Of a stretch of 64,000 nucleotides of DNA, positions 7,517 to 16,935 are shown in pieces; within the stretch, counting starts at the first letter, position 1; the number at the start of each line of letters is the position of its first letter. The notes under the pieces were generated by a model, which saw only the letters and a list, made by a program, of their open reading frames with translations, made no database searches and had not been told where the DNA came from. Made by a program: the position numbers and the translations under genes. The DNA comes from Sphingobacterium sp. BN32 (GTDB taxonomy: Bacteria; Bacteroidota; Bacteroidia; Sphingobacteriales; Sphingobacteriaceae): the NCBI RefSeq assembly GCF_030503615.1, contig NZ_CP129963.1, forward strand, positions 3,410,001 to 3,474,000, read 5' to 3'.

Positions 7517-8293
7517 TTATTTCTTTTTAAATCTCATTACTGCAACATCCCCAATTATCAAGGTCATGGTATCACCATTAACGCTTATTGCATTTACTTT
7601 TTGTAGAGTTTCGAAGTACAGACCTTCTCCGTTTCCTGGACATGCCATGCGTGTTGAGGCAACAGGGCCAATTTTGATATTTCTACCGTTGATTTCTACC
7701 GTTGCATTGTAGTTATTACATGCACCTTTTCCGTTTACTTTCTTCGCGTTAAGATCAAAGTTGATTGTTGGCTTTCCTTGTGGGAATAGCTCGTTGAAAG
7801 CTGTATTTCCGCCTTGGATATAATCTAACTCCCATGTTCCTGCAAGTTCGCTATCTGCTGCTACTGCTTTAAACTTAGCTAAAGCTGTGCTTCCTTTGTA
7901 CAACACTAGGTTTTCGCCTTCAATTGCGTAATTCGTAGTTTGGGTAACTGCCGATATCACTTTGCGATCGATTTCCATGTCGTCACATGCCATCATGGTT
8001 GAAATTCCTTGGCTAAACTTAATGCCTCCAGCTTTCTTTGTGAAAGAATAAGCGCCATTCAAGGTATTACATCCGCCTGTTACCGCATAACGGCTTTCGG
8101 AAGGAATTAACGATAAATGCAATGTGCGCTTCGTTACGGTAGAAATCTCCTTTCCTTCAATTTCAATAAGTTGCCATTTATGACCTGTTAATTTTGAAAT
8201 GTTTGCATCATTTCCCGCTACATTCTTAGCGCCGCCACAACTAGCGAATAAAATCGTAAATACTGCAAGCATGCTTAAAATAGATTGTTTCAT
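7517..8293 (-). CDS. Lipoprotein with two META (HslJ-like) domains
   Basis: 258 residues from the ATG at 8293, which gives a clean lipoprotein signal peptide with lipobox FASC and Cys19; the longer frame to 8329 adds 12 unlikely residues. Two META/DUF306 domains follow (about 35-140 and 145-258). Each has the GTW/GHKW start and a Cys-Asn motif (GGCNTLNG, GACNNYN) followed by a second Cys (MMACDD, RMACPG). HslJ-type META proteins are linked to heat shock and novobiocin resistance in E. coli; the role here is unknown. It converges on ispG across the repeat/IS region. Confidence 0.85.
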   Translation of the reverse strand: MKQSILSMLAVFTILFASCGGAKNVAGNDANISKLTGHKWQLIEIEGKEISTVTKRTLHLSLIPSESRYAVTGGCNTLNGAYSFTKKAGGIKFSQGISTMMACDDMEIDRKVISAVTQTTNYAIEGENLVLYKGSTALAKFKAVAADSELAGTWELDYIQGGNTAFNELFPQGKPTINFDLNAKKVNGKGACNNYNATVEINGRNIKIGPVASTRMACPGNGEGLYFETLQKVNAISVNGDTMTLIIGDVAVMRFKKK

Positions 8294-8502
8294 ATACTTT
8301 ATATTATTTAATTCTTCTATTAATACCATAAAACAGACGAAAGGTTTAACCTTTTTGCTACATAATGTCTGTAATTTTGAATAAATAATGGTATTCTTTT
8401 ATTAAAACTGACTGTCTTGATAAAGGCAAATAGCAGGCCAATAAATAATCTACTAAGTTGGTATATTTTTTATTTACTATGGGGTTTTTGTCACGATTTA
8501 CG

Positions 8503-8510
8503 TATGTTTG
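8503..8510 (+). promoter_or_regulatory. Possible -7 box TATGTTTG for the nuo operon
   Basis: A TAnnTTTG match 31 nt before the nuoH TTG start, in the gap between nuoH and the divergent META gene. The -33 region is weak. It is the best candidate for the operon promoter, since no nuoA-G genes precede nuoH. Confidence 0.35.
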
Positions 8511-8541
8511 TAGCTAATCAAGAACTATTCTAAAAAGAAGT

Positions 8542-9615
8542 TTGGACTCCTTATTTATCTATATTCTCGTACCTGTAGCCATATTTTTATTTATTGCGCT
8601 ATTTACGCTCTTTGCAGTTTATGCGGAGCGTAAGATTGCGGGTTTTGTACAAGATAGATTAGGCCCTATGGAAACCGGCAAGTTTGGGTTGCTGCAGACC
8701 TTCGCTGATATCCTTAAACTTTTGCAAAAAGAATTGATTACGCCAGCTGCTGCGGATAAAGTTTTATTTGCTTTAGCTCCTGTCGTTATATTCGTTGCTG
8801 TATTTATTGGTTTTAGCGTGGTGCCTTGGGCTCCGGATTTTATGCCCGCCAATGTACATACTGGTCTCTTCTTTATTATGGCCGTAGTGTCCATTGATGC
8901 CATTGGAATTTTGATGGCTGGCTGGGGCTCTAATAACAAATATTCTTTGTTGGGTTCCATTCGTGCGATCTCGCAGATGATCTCTTATGAATTGCCAGTC
9001 GGCCTTTCTTTGATTGCGGCTGTCATGATTACGCAGACCCTAAACTTAAATGAAATTGCACTAAGCCAGGGAATCTTGGCTACGCAGGATATTTATTTTC
9101 TAGGATTTTGGAAAGTAAATGATATTGGCGGTATTCTAAGCTGGCATATATTCCAGGCTCCGCACCTAATCGTAAGCTACGTTGTTTTCTTTATTGCCAC
9201 GCTGGCAGAATGTAATCGAGCGCCTTTTGATATACCGGAAGCAGAGAGTGAGTTGATCGGCGGTTTCCACACAGAATATGGAGGTATTCGATTTGCATTT
9301 ATTTTTCTTGCGGAATATGCGATGATGTTCCTCGTCGCGATGCTCGGTGTTGTTATCTTTTTAGGTGGCTGGAACACGCCACTGCCGAATATCGGAGCGA
9401 TACGCTTGGCAGATTGGACAACGGGACTTTACTGGGGCATATTTTGGACATTAATCAAGTCATTGACTATTGTTGCTGTCCAGATATGGATTCGATGGAC
9501 TCTACCACGCTTCCGGGCGGATCAATTAATGACTTTATGTTGGAAAATCCTGATTCCTGTTGCTTTCGCATGTATGGCAATTTCTGGAATTTGGAGAATA
9601 ATGGTAATGCTGTAA
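8542..9615 (+). CDS. nuoH: NADH-quinone oxidoreductase subunit H
   Basis: 357 residues from a TTG start preceded by AAAAAGAAG. It is the ND1 homologue that forms the quinone tunnel and links the Q module to the membrane arm. About eight membrane helices are present, with family motifs AERKIAGFVQDRLGP near the N terminus, LPVGLSLI, and the acidic loop CNRAPFDIPEAESELIGGFHTEY. It is first in a seven-gene run nuoHIJKLMN. The peripheral-arm genes (nuoA-G) are absent upstream, where the next gene is the oppositely oriented META lipoprotein. Confidence 0.96.
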   Translation: MDSLFIYILVPVAIFLFIALFTLFAVYAERKIAGFVQDRLGPMETGKFGLLQTFADILKLLQKELITPAAADKVLFALAPVVIFVAVFIGFSVVPWAPDFMPANVHTGLFFIMAVVSIDAIGILMAGWGSNNKYSLLGSIRAISQMISYELPVGLSLIAAVMITQTLNLNEIALSQGILATQDIYFLGFWKVNDIGGILSWHIFQAPHLIVSYVVFFIATLAECNRAPFDIPEAESELIGGFHTEYGGIRFAFIFLAEYAMMFLVAMLGVVIFLGGWNTPLPNIGAIRLADWTTGLYWGIFWTLIKSLTIVAVQIWIRWTLPRFRADQLMTLCWKILIPVAFACMAISGIWRIMVML

Positions 9616-9616
9616 C

Positions 9617-10180
9617 GTGATATTAAAGACGACCATACAAGGATTATTATCGGCTGTAAAGGGGCTTACGCTTACCATTAAGCATCTTTTTGCTGCGCGT
9701 ACTGCTCGTAAAAGCAAAGATATCAAGGATCCGAATTACTTTGATCAACAAGCAGGCGTGACGACCGTTCAGTTTCCGAAGGAAAAGATGCCTATACCGG
9801 AGGTCGCACGTTATCAATTGGATGTGGAAATAGACGATTGCATCGTTTGTGACCTATGCGCCAAAGCTTGTCCTGTAGATTGTATTACGATAGAAGCGAT
9901 TAAAGCGACTGAAGCAATCGGTAAAACTTCTGATGGAAGTGTGAAGCGATTATATGCAGCGCAGTTTGATATCGACATGGCAAAGTGTATGTATTGTGGT
10001 TTATGTACAGTGGTTTGTCCTACGGAGTGTATCACCATGACCAACCAATACGATAAAAGCACGTCGAAATTAACCGATTTAATATATGGTTTCGCTGAGA
10101 TGAGCGAACAAGAAATTGTGGATAGGAAAGCGGAATGGACAAAGTTTCAAGCTGATAAGGAGGCGGCCAAGACAAAATAA
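9617..10180 (+). CDS. nuoI: NADH-quinone oxidoreductase subunit I
   Basis: 187 residues from a GTG start one base after the nuoH stop. It carries clusters N6a and N6b of the electron path to quinone. Two ferredoxin-type motifs are intact: Cys75, 78, 81, 85 with Cys89, and Cys124, 127, 130, 134 with Cys138. The N-terminal amphipathic segment docks on NuoH. The C-terminal 40 residues are a charged helical tail. It overlaps nuoJ by one base (TAATG). Confidence 0.96.
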   Translation: MILKTTIQGLLSAVKGLTLTIKHLFAARTARKSKDIKDPNYFDQQAGVTTVQFPKEKMPIPEVARYQLDVEIDDCIVCDLCAKACPVDCITIEAIKATEAIGKTSDGSVKRLYAAQFDIDMAKCMYCGLCTVVCPTECITMTNQYDKSTSKLTDLIYGFAEMSEQEIVDRKAEWTKFQADKEAAKTK

Positions 10181-10722
10181 TGGAATTGGTCATCTTCTAT
10201 GCATTCGCCATTTTGGCTGTAGGTTCTTCCTTATTGGTAGTTAGCTTAAAAAATACCGCACGAGCCCTCTTTCTATTTTTCGTGGTCTTATTTGCGATGG
10301 CGGGACTCTTCTTATTCGCATTAGCAGATTTCGTTGCCATAACGCAAATATTAGTTTATGTTGGCGGCGTATTGATTCTTATGATTTTTGCTTTTATGCT
10401 TTCCAATAAGGAATTGCTTGCCGACTTACAGAATACCAGCAGCAAATTTCTATCCCTGCCTAACTGGCAATCCCTGCTTTTAGCCCTGGGATTCTTTGCA
10501 GTACTCGCCTATGGCATATGGGAATGGCATGAACATACACCGAGGTGGATAACAGAAAACATCCGTTCTGACGAGATTATCCAATCCTCGGATAACAATA
10601 TACAGCACCTGGGCGTGCATTTTATGACGAAGTATTTACTTCCCTTTGAAGTGATATCCATCTTCTTATTGGTTGCTCTAATTGGTGCAGCGCACTTATC
10701 CAGAAAGGAGGACAAGGTTTGA
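10180..10722 (+). CDS. nuoJ: NADH-quinone oxidoreductase subunit J
   Basis: 180 residues, the ND6 homologue, with about five membrane helices. The conserved ITQILVYVGGVLILMIFAFML helix contains the pi-bulge Tyr/Gly region needed for coupling. A 45-residue hydrophilic loop (about 112-148) lies before the last helix, and the family LPFEVISIFLLVALIGA precedes the short basic tail. Its start overlaps the nuoI stop and its TGA overlaps the nuoK TTG start (TTGA). Confidence 0.95.
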   Translation: MELVIFYAFAILAVGSSLLVVSLKNTARALFLFFVVLFAMAGLFLFALADFVAITQILVYVGGVLILMIFAFMLSNKELLADLQNTSSKFLSLPNWQSLLLALGFFAVLAYGIWEWHEHTPRWITENIRSDEIIQSSDNNIQHLGVHFMTKYLLPFEVISIFLLVALIGAAHLSRKEDKV

Positions 10723-11024
10723 TTACATTAACCCACTTTCTAGTTGTTTCAGCCATGCTTTTCTGTATTGGTCTGTATGCTATCGTGGCTAAACGAAACG
10801 CAATTATGGTATTGATTGGCATCGAGCTTATCATCAATGCGGCGATCTTAAACTTTGTGGCGTTCGGGCGATACGATAAACTGAACTATGGAGGGCAAGT
10901 ATTTGCGCTCTTCGCTATCGTATTGGCTGCTGCAGCGGTAGCCGTAGGATTGGCCATCATATTGAACGTCTATAGAAAGTATAAAACGATTAACCCGGAT
11001 AATATTACTGACTTGAGAGATTAA
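10719..11024 (+). CDS. nuoK: NADH-quinone oxidoreductase subunit K
   Basis: 101 residues from a TTG start, preceded by the strong GGAGG at 10707-10711 inside nuoJ. It is the ND4L homologue with three membrane helices. The conserved membrane glutamates of the proton path are present in LIGIELIINAA (helix 2), and the family ending LAIILNVYRKYKTINPD is seen. It is coupled to nuoJ by TTGA and to nuoL by TAATG. Confidence 0.95.
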   Translation: MITLTHFLVVSAMLFCIGLYAIVAKRNAIMVLIGIELIINAAILNFVAFGRYDKLNYGGQVFALFAIVLAAAAVAVGLAIILNVYRKYKTINPDNITDLRD

Positions 11025-13027
11025 TGGTAGCCGTAGAACTTATATCGCCTGTTTTTGCCGCTATTGTAGTGGTTGCTTTGCCCTTTATCGCATTCTTGAT
11101 TCAGGCGATAGTAGGCAAGAGATCTACCTCAGGCAATATCTCTTTAATTGCCATTTGCTTAAGTACAATCATCAGCTTGGTCTTTTTATTTGCGGAAGTA
11201 TGGCAATCCATGCCCCGCAGTGCTACACAACCTTGGTTCACAATCGGAGTCAACACATTTACCGTGGGGGTATTACTGAATAACCTGACGGTGTTGATGC
11301 AGCTTCTTGTCTGCGTGATTGCTCTTCCAGTTCATATTTATTCTCGGGCGTATATGAAAGACGACCCGGGCATACATCGTTATTGGATGTATTTAAGCTT
11401 GTTCTGTTTCGCGATGTTGGGTTTATGTATATCGAAGAATCTCTTCATGATGTACATCTTCTGGGAGCTCGTTGGTTTTGCGTCTTACTTACTTATCGGC
11501 TTTTGGTTTACTAAAGAAAGCGCGGTACAGGCTAATAAGAAAGCATTTATAGTGAACCGTATCGGGGATTTAGGTTTCCTAATCGGCATAGCGACAGTTT
11601 TTAGTGTTTATGGTAGTCTTGACCTTGTTGAACTATTTGGCAAAGAAGGTCGCTTTGACAGCGTCGCTACAGATAACTCGGGCTTGTTGACCTTGGCAGG
11701 AATAGGCTTCTTTATTGGAGCTATGGCTAAGTCAGCGCAGTTCCCCTTGCATGTTTGGCTGCCTGATGCGATGGAAGGCCCAACTGCAGTATCATCTTTA
11801 ATACACGCAGCCACGATGGTTGCTGCGGGGGTATTTTTACTGAGCAGTGTATTCCCGCTGTTCAACGAAACGGTTCTGCTGATCATCGCCATTATCGGGG
11901 TGACGACCGCAGCTAGCGCTGCATACTTTGCCCTAGCGCAAACTGATATTAAGAAGATCTTAGCCTTTTCGACTATTTCGCAATTGGGATTCATGATGGT
12001 CGCCATTGGTGTAGGTGCTTGGGATGCAGCGATGTTCCATTTAGTAACGCATGCCTTTTTCAAATGTCTTCTTTTCCTTGGCGCAGGTGCTGTGATCCAT
12101 GAGATGGCTCATTTGAAGCATGCGCATCAGCTAGACTTTGACCCGCAAGACATCAACAATATGGGTGGGCTAAGGAAGCAAATGCCGAAGACCTTTATAT
12201 TGATGGCCATTGCATCGCTTGCTTTGGCAGGTTTCCCATTGACATCGGGTTTCCTTTCTAAGGATGCGATCCTGATATCATCTTACGAGTGGGCAATTAG
12301 CAAGGGTGGTGCTTCTATTCTTATCCCCGTTCTACTGACGATCGTTAGTGTGCTGACAGCATTCTATATCGGGCGACTTATATTCAAAGTATTTTTCGGT
12401 GAGTTTAAGCTTACTGTCTCTAATAGCAACATACATGATGCGAACAGGACGATGTTATTACCCATGGCATTCTTAGGAATCTGTTCGTTGTTTTTCGTTT
12501 TCTCGTACAACCCTATTTCCTACCATGACGCCAATGTATTTCAGGGCTTCTATGTAGATTATAATTTTGAAGAGATACATAGTTTACATCTTCTGATCCC
12601 CATCGGATTGACATTAGCGAGCTGTTTCATGTGGATCATTGCTTGGCGATGGTATGTGAAGGGAGCATATCCATTGAATGGAGCATCCAAAGGAATTGCT
12701 TTCTCTTTAAATCAGGGTTATTTGAATCAGTTTTATGCAAGAACCTTTGTTGCTGGAACGGTGAATTTGAGCAAAGGTCTATATTGGTTCGATCGCAACA
12801 TCATAGACGGAATAGTGAATCAGCTTGGGACGCTGGCAAAGGCAATTAGTCGCGTTGCTGCTTGGGTCGATAAGTATATCGTTGATGGTTTTATCAATAC
12901 ACTTGGCGGTACGACTTATTACTTTGGACATTTGTTGAGATGGGTTCAGAATGGTCGTTTGCAGAACTATTTAGGTTTTGCTTTTACGGTTTTATTAATT
13001 GGAATAATTTATTTGATATTGACATAA
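11024..13027 (+). CDS. nuoL: NADH-quinone oxidoreductase subunit L
   Basis: 667 residues, the distal antiporter-like proton-pumping subunit. Key residues are visible: Glu in FWELVGFASYLLIGFW, Lys in MAKSAQFPLHVWLPDAMEGPT, and Lys in DIKKILAFSTISQLGFM. About 14 core helices are followed by the C-terminal extension (about 540-667) that in other species forms the long lateral helix along NuoM and NuoN plus a final anchor. Length is close to the usual 610-680. It starts inside the nuoK stop. Confidence 0.96.
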   Translation: MVAVELISPVFAAIVVVALPFIAFLIQAIVGKRSTSGNISLIAICLSTIISLVFLFAEVWQSMPRSATQPWFTIGVNTFTVGVLLNNLTVLMQLLVCVIALPVHIYSRAYMKDDPGIHRYWMYLSLFCFAMLGLCISKNLFMMYIFWELVGFASYLLIGFWFTKESAVQANKKAFIVNRIGDLGFLIGIATVFSVYGSLDLVELFGKEGRFDSVATDNSGLLTLAGIGFFIGAMAKSAQFPLHVWLPDAMEGPTAVSSLIHAATMVAAGVFLLSSVFPLFNETVLLIIAIIGVTTAASAAYFALAQTDIKKILAFSTISQLGFMMVAIGVGAWDAAMFHLVTHAFFKCLLFLGAGAVIHEMAHLKHAHQLDFDPQDINNMGGLRKQMPKTFILMAIASLALAGFPLTSGFLSKDAILISSYEWAISKGGASILIPVLLTIVSVLTAFYIGRLIFKVFFGEFKLTVSNSNIHDANRTMLLPMAFLGICSLFFVFSYNPISYHDANVFQGFYVDYNFEEIHSLHLLIPIGLTLASCFMWIIAWRWYVKGAYPLNGASKGIAFSLNQGYLNQFYARTFVAGTVNLSKGLYWFDRNIIDGIVNQLGTLAKAISRVAAWVDKYIVDGFINTLGGTTYYFGHLLRWVQNGRLQNYLGFAFTVLLIGIIYLILT

Positions 13028-13028
13028 G

Positions 13029-14633
13029 ATGGGACTATTATCCTTACTTATTTTCCTTCCGATCATAGCTTTGGCTGCTGTCTTGGTGCTACCAAGCCGC
13101 TTCAATCAAAGCTATAAATATATCGCATTGCTGATTACCTTTATTCAGTTAGGGGTTTCAGGTTATCTCTATAGTCAGTATAATCCGAATATTGCGGGAT
13201 TCAATCAGCTTTCAGGCTATCAATTCGTCGAGCAATTGCCTTGGATTCGACTGGACTTGGGTTCAATAGGGAAACTGGAGATTGACTACTTTCTAGGGGT
13301 CGATGGGTTTTCTTTACCTCTACTTGTTTTGAGTGCTTTTGTGATGCTGATGGCGGTAGGTGCCTCGTGGAACATCAGCAAAAGTGTGAAAGGCTATTTT
13401 GCACTGTTGATGCTGCTGAATACGGCGGTCATGGGTATCTTCTGTTCGTTAGACCTATTTCTTTTCTACGTATTCTACGAAGTGATGTTGTTGCCACTGT
13501 ACTTCTTAATTGGTATCTGGGGTGGTGCTCGCAGGGAATACGCAGCGATTAAGTTCTTTCTATATACGCTGTTCGGTTCGGTGTTCATGTTATTGATTAT
13601 TGTCGGTTTATATTTCTCTGTAATCAACCCACATACCGGTGCACACACGTTCAATATCCTTCACATGATGAACCCTGAGAATTATATGAATGGATCATTC
13701 TTTGACTACCTAGCGAATAGCTACGAGGTCTTTGGTATTCCGGCGCGTATGATCGGGTTTATCGTCCTATTTGTCGCCTTTGCTATTAAGATCCCGATTG
13801 TTCCTTTGCATACCTGGTTACCCGATGCGCACGTCGAAGCGCCTACGCCAGTGTCTATTATTCTGGCAGGTATCCTATTAAAGATTGGTGGATATGGTAT
13901 CATTCGTATCTGCATCGGTATATTCCCCGATGCAGCTGCAGATGCCAACTGGTGGCTGGCATTGATCGGCATCATCTCTATTCTATACGGTGCATTTAAT
14001 GCGCTTGCACAAACTGATTTAAAGCGAATGATTGCTTATTCTTCGGTTTCTCATATGGGATTTGTATTGTTAGGAATAGCATCATTAACAGCAGAGAGTA
14101 TCTCTGGTGCGATGTTCCAAATGTTGAGCCATGGATTCTTATCGGCATCCCTTTTCTTCTTAGTAGGTGTACTTTACGACCGCGTACATGATCGTTTTAT
14201 CTACAACTTCCGAGGACTGGCGACGATCATGCCTAAGTACACAGCCTACGTCGCAATCGCATTCTTTGCGTCTTTAGGTCTTCCCGGATTCTCCGCTTTC
14301 ATTGGAGAAGCATTCGTCATCATCGGAACATTTAACGCCGAGAGTGTCGGTACTGGCATCCCACGATGGATGGCCATCTTCGGCTCGCTAGGTATTCTAT
14401 TATCGGCGGCCTATTTCCTTTGGACTTTACAACGCATGTTCTTTGGTGAAACGAGATTGAAAGGTGGCGAAGAATGGGCGGTATCTCTTAAAGATTTAAC
14501 GATCAGAGAGCAGTTGATCCTATTCCCTGCATTGGCTTTAGCACTGCTCTTAGGCGTTATGCCTTCATTGGTATTCGATCCATTGAACAGCTCGGTGATT
14601 AGTTTGTTGAACATCGTTTCTAATTATTTCTAG
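13029..14633 (+). CDS. nuoM: NADH-quinone oxidoreductase subunit M
   Basis: 534 residues, the middle antiporter-like proton-pumping subunit. Conserved residues are the Glu in FYEVMLLPLYFLIGIWG, the Lys/His stretch KIPIVPLHTWLPDAHVEAPT and the Lys in DLKRMIAYSSVSHMGFV. About 14 membrane helices. It starts one base after the nuoL stop and is followed by nuoN after 9 nt. Confidence 0.96.
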   Translation: MGLLSLLIFLPIIALAAVLVLPSRFNQSYKYIALLITFIQLGVSGYLYSQYNPNIAGFNQLSGYQFVEQLPWIRLDLGSIGKLEIDYFLGVDGFSLPLLVLSAFVMLMAVGASWNISKSVKGYFALLMLLNTAVMGIFCSLDLFLFYVFYEVMLLPLYFLIGIWGGARREYAAIKFFLYTLFGSVFMLLIIVGLYFSVINPHTGAHTFNILHMMNPENYMNGSFFDYLANSYEVFGIPARMIGFIVLFVAFAIKIPIVPLHTWLPDAHVEAPTPVSIILAGILLKIGGYGIIRICIGIFPDAAADANWWLALIGIISILYGAFNALAQTDLKRMIAYSSVSHMGFVLLGIASLTAESISGAMFQMLSHGFLSASLFFLVGVLYDRVHDRFIYNFRGLATIMPKYTAYVAIAFFASLGLPGFSAFIGEAFVIIGTFNAESVGTGIPRWMAIFGSLGILLSAAYFLWTLQRMFFGETRLKGGEEWAVSLKDLTIREQLILFPALALALLLGVMPSLVFDPLNSSVISLLNIVSNYF

Positions 14634-14642
14634 GCTCGGATA

Positions 14643-16139
14643 ATGAATGATTTCACTCCACATATAACCCACTTTATTGACTCGATACTGGCATCTGTAG
14701 GATACTTCAAAACAGAGCTTATCCTGGCTATTGGGTTTCTACTATGTGTCTTTAGCAGTTTATTTTTCGATCGGAAATGGAAAGACAGCTCGTTTAGCAT
14801 CGCTATGCTAAGCCTGATAGCAGCATTGATATGCAATTTCCTCCAATATGAGAACCTAGGCACGGCGTTCTTTGACATGATACGGATTGATACAATGGCC
14901 TTACTTTCCAAAACGCTGATTCTTATCGGGCTGCTTGTAACAGCGATTATGATACGTCAGCACTTTGATAAGCGAGAGACCAAAAAGCGCAAAGGTGATT
15001 TGTATAGTATTTTGATAGGATCGTCCATTGGCTTACTGATCTTAGTGATGACCAGCAATTGGTTGTTAGCTTTTATCGCTATAGAAATGGTTTCCATCTC
15101 CTCTTACATCCTCGTGGGCTATTTTACGGAGGATAAGAAGCAAACGGAAGCCGCCATGAAATATGCGTTATTTGGATCTGCTTGTGCTGCAATTATGTTA
15201 TATGGTTTATCGTTGATCTACGGCTTTACGGGGGTACTCGATTTTGCGGATGGACGACATATTCAGGGTCTAATAGACTCGCCCAAGGTGATGAGCAGCA
15301 TTGCCATTCTTTTTATGTTGACTGGGATAGGTTTTAAATTAAGTTTTGTTCCATTTCATCTTTGGACACCGGATGTTTATGATGGTGCTCCAACTCCCAT
15401 TACCGCTTTCCTTTCCACTGTTCCAAAGATTGCCGCTATTGTACTCTTTGCAAGATTAGCAGCATCTTATGGAACGACGCTATTTTACTTCTCCGATATC
15501 TTCGTGCTGTTCTTATCTATCGTCGCTATCGTGAGCATGTTAGCTGGAAATCTAATTGCATTGCGCCAGCAGAACGTGAAACGAATGATGGCTTACTCAT
15601 CCATCGGACATACCGGATTCCTTTTAATGGCTGTTGTCGGGTATATGGGCGGGCATCAGGATACCCTTCTGTTTTATCTATTTGTTTATACCCTAATGAA
15701 CCTAGCCGCTTTCGGTTTCATTGATATACTGGAGCAGAAATATGGCGCCAGTGAATTCGTGGATTATACAGGAATGGGAAAACGCATGCCTATCATCTTT
15801 ACGTTATTTAGCATCGTCGGAATCTCATTGATCGGGCTACCTCCTACGGCGGGTTTTATCGGGAAGTTACTTGTGTTTTCATCTATTTTTGAAATCTTCC
15901 AACAGAATCAAGAATCAACGCATCTATGGTTATTAATCGTAGGAGCATTGACATCGGTCATTTCATTATTCTATTATTTCAAGATACCGCTGTTTGCATT
16001 CTTAAAGCATAGAGCTGAAAATGAGTCGCAGATTAAACCAACAATAAGCCCCACTTATGCAATCGCAATTATATTGTCGATCTTATTGCTGGTATTCGGA
16101 ATCTTCCCTACGATAATTATAAATTTCTTTCAACAATAA
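14643..16139 (+). CDS. nuoN: NADH-quinone oxidoreductase subunit N
   Basis: 498 residues, the proximal antiporter-like proton-pumping subunit. Motifs include Glu in AIEMVSISSYILVGYF, the Lys/His stretch KLSFVPFHLWTPDVYDGAPT and Lys in NVKRMMAYSSIGHTGF. It is the last gene of the operon. A short hairpin follows about 13 nt after the stop. Confidence 0.95.
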   Translation: MNDFTPHITHFIDSILASVGYFKTELILAIGFLLCVFSSLFFDRKWKDSSFSIAMLSLIAALICNFLQYENLGTAFFDMIRIDTMALLSKTLILIGLLVTAIMIRQHFDKRETKKRKGDLYSILIGSSIGLLILVMTSNWLLAFIAIEMVSISSYILVGYFTEDKKQTEAAMKYALFGSACAAIMLYGLSLIYGFTGVLDFADGRHIQGLIDSPKVMSSIAILFMLTGIGFKLSFVPFHLWTPDVYDGAPTPITAFLSTVPKIAAIVLFARLAASYGTTLFYFSDIFVLFLSIVAIVSMLAGNLIALRQQNVKRMMAYSSIGHTGFLLMAVVGYMGGHQDTLLFYLFVYTLMNLAAFGFIDILEQKYGASEFVDYTGMGKRMPIIFTLFSIVGISLIGLPPTAGFIGKLLVFSSIFEIFQQNQESTHLWLLIVGALTSVISLFYYFKIPLFAFLKHRAENESQIKPTISPTYAIAIILSILLLVFGIFPTIIINFFQQ

Positions 16140-16150
16140 GTAAGGTAATT

Positions 16151-16172
16151 TCAAGAGATTCAGCTCTTTTAT
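16151..16172 (+). terminator. Weak hairpin after nuoN
   Basis: AAGAG pairs with CTCTT across a 6-nt loop, followed by TTATT. The stem is only 5 bp, so termination here is plausible but unproven. The rest of the 180-bp gap holds nothing else I can name apart from the -7 box at 16311. Confidence 0.3.
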
Positions 16173-16310
16173 TGTGAATTATCTGATTTCAAATCTCTTC
16201 CGGAACTTCCAAAGCTGTTGCTAATTCAATGGAAAGATGAAAGAATTTACGAAATAAACATCTTTTGTTCATTTTAAGTAAATGAAATGTTAAAACATGT
16301 TTTTATTACG

Positions 16311-16318
16311 TAGTTTTG
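16311..16318 (+). promoter_or_regulatory. -7 box TAGTTTTG of the glycan cluster
   Basis: A TAnnTTTG match ends 3 nt before the ATG at 16322. Transcription would start at or next to the start codon, so the mRNA should be leaderless or nearly so. Confidence 0.45.
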
Positions 16319-16321
16319 TGT

Positions 16322-16927
16322 ATGATTAGCGAATTAGCCAACCGTATTTTTGATCAAGTAATTGCAGACTATCATGTCCACGACGCTATCGATCATCCTG
16401 TAGAGAATCCTTATGATTCTTCAAGCTTGGAACATTTATTATATTTAAAATGCTGGATCGACACAGCACAGTGGCATATGGAAGACGTCGTTCGAAATCC
16501 AGATATAGATCCGCGCGAAGGGTTATACTGGAAGCGCAGAATTGATCGTCAGAATCAAGAACGTACGGATATGGTGGAGTACATTGATGGCTATTATCTA
16601 AAGCAATTTGAAGGCGTTGTTCCGCATGCTACTGCTCGCGTGAACACAGAGAGTCCAGCCTGGGCTATCGATAGATTGTCTATCCTGGCGCTCAAAATAT
16701 ACCATATGGATCAAGAGACGAAGCGAGAGGATGTTTCGCATGCTCATCTTGAATCTTGCCAAGCGAAGCTTGATATTCTGTTAGAACAAAGAAAAGACCT
16801 TTCTAAAAGTATAGACGAGTTATTATCAGACATTGAATCTGGCAATAAATACATGAAAGTGTATAAGCAGATGAAGATGTACAATGATCCGAACTTAAAT
16901 CCGGTACTTTACGGCGTTAAAAAATAA
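16322..16927 (+). CDS. DUF4254 family protein
   Basis: 201 residues from the ATG at 16322; the frame also runs 2 codons further to a TTG inside the promoter box. It is cytoplasmic and alpha-helical, with acidic and aromatic clusters (LLYLKCWIDTAQWHMED, WKRRIDRQNQERTD) typical of DUF4254, and a coiled-coil-like region near 145-185. The function of the family is unknown, but its genes usually sit next to glycosyltransferases for LPS or polysaccharide, as here, where a GT9 gene follows after 8 nt. Confidence 0.8.
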   Translation: MISELANRIFDQVIADYHVHDAIDHPVENPYDSSSLEHLLYLKCWIDTAQWHMEDVVRNPDIDPREGLYWKRRIDRQNQERTDMVEYIDGYYLKQFEGVVPHATARVNTESPAWAIDRLSILALKIYHMDQETKREDVSHAHLESCQAKLDILLEQRKDLSKSIDELLSDIESGNKYMKVYKQMKMYNDPNLNPVLYGVKK

Positions 16928-16935
16928 AATCTCTT

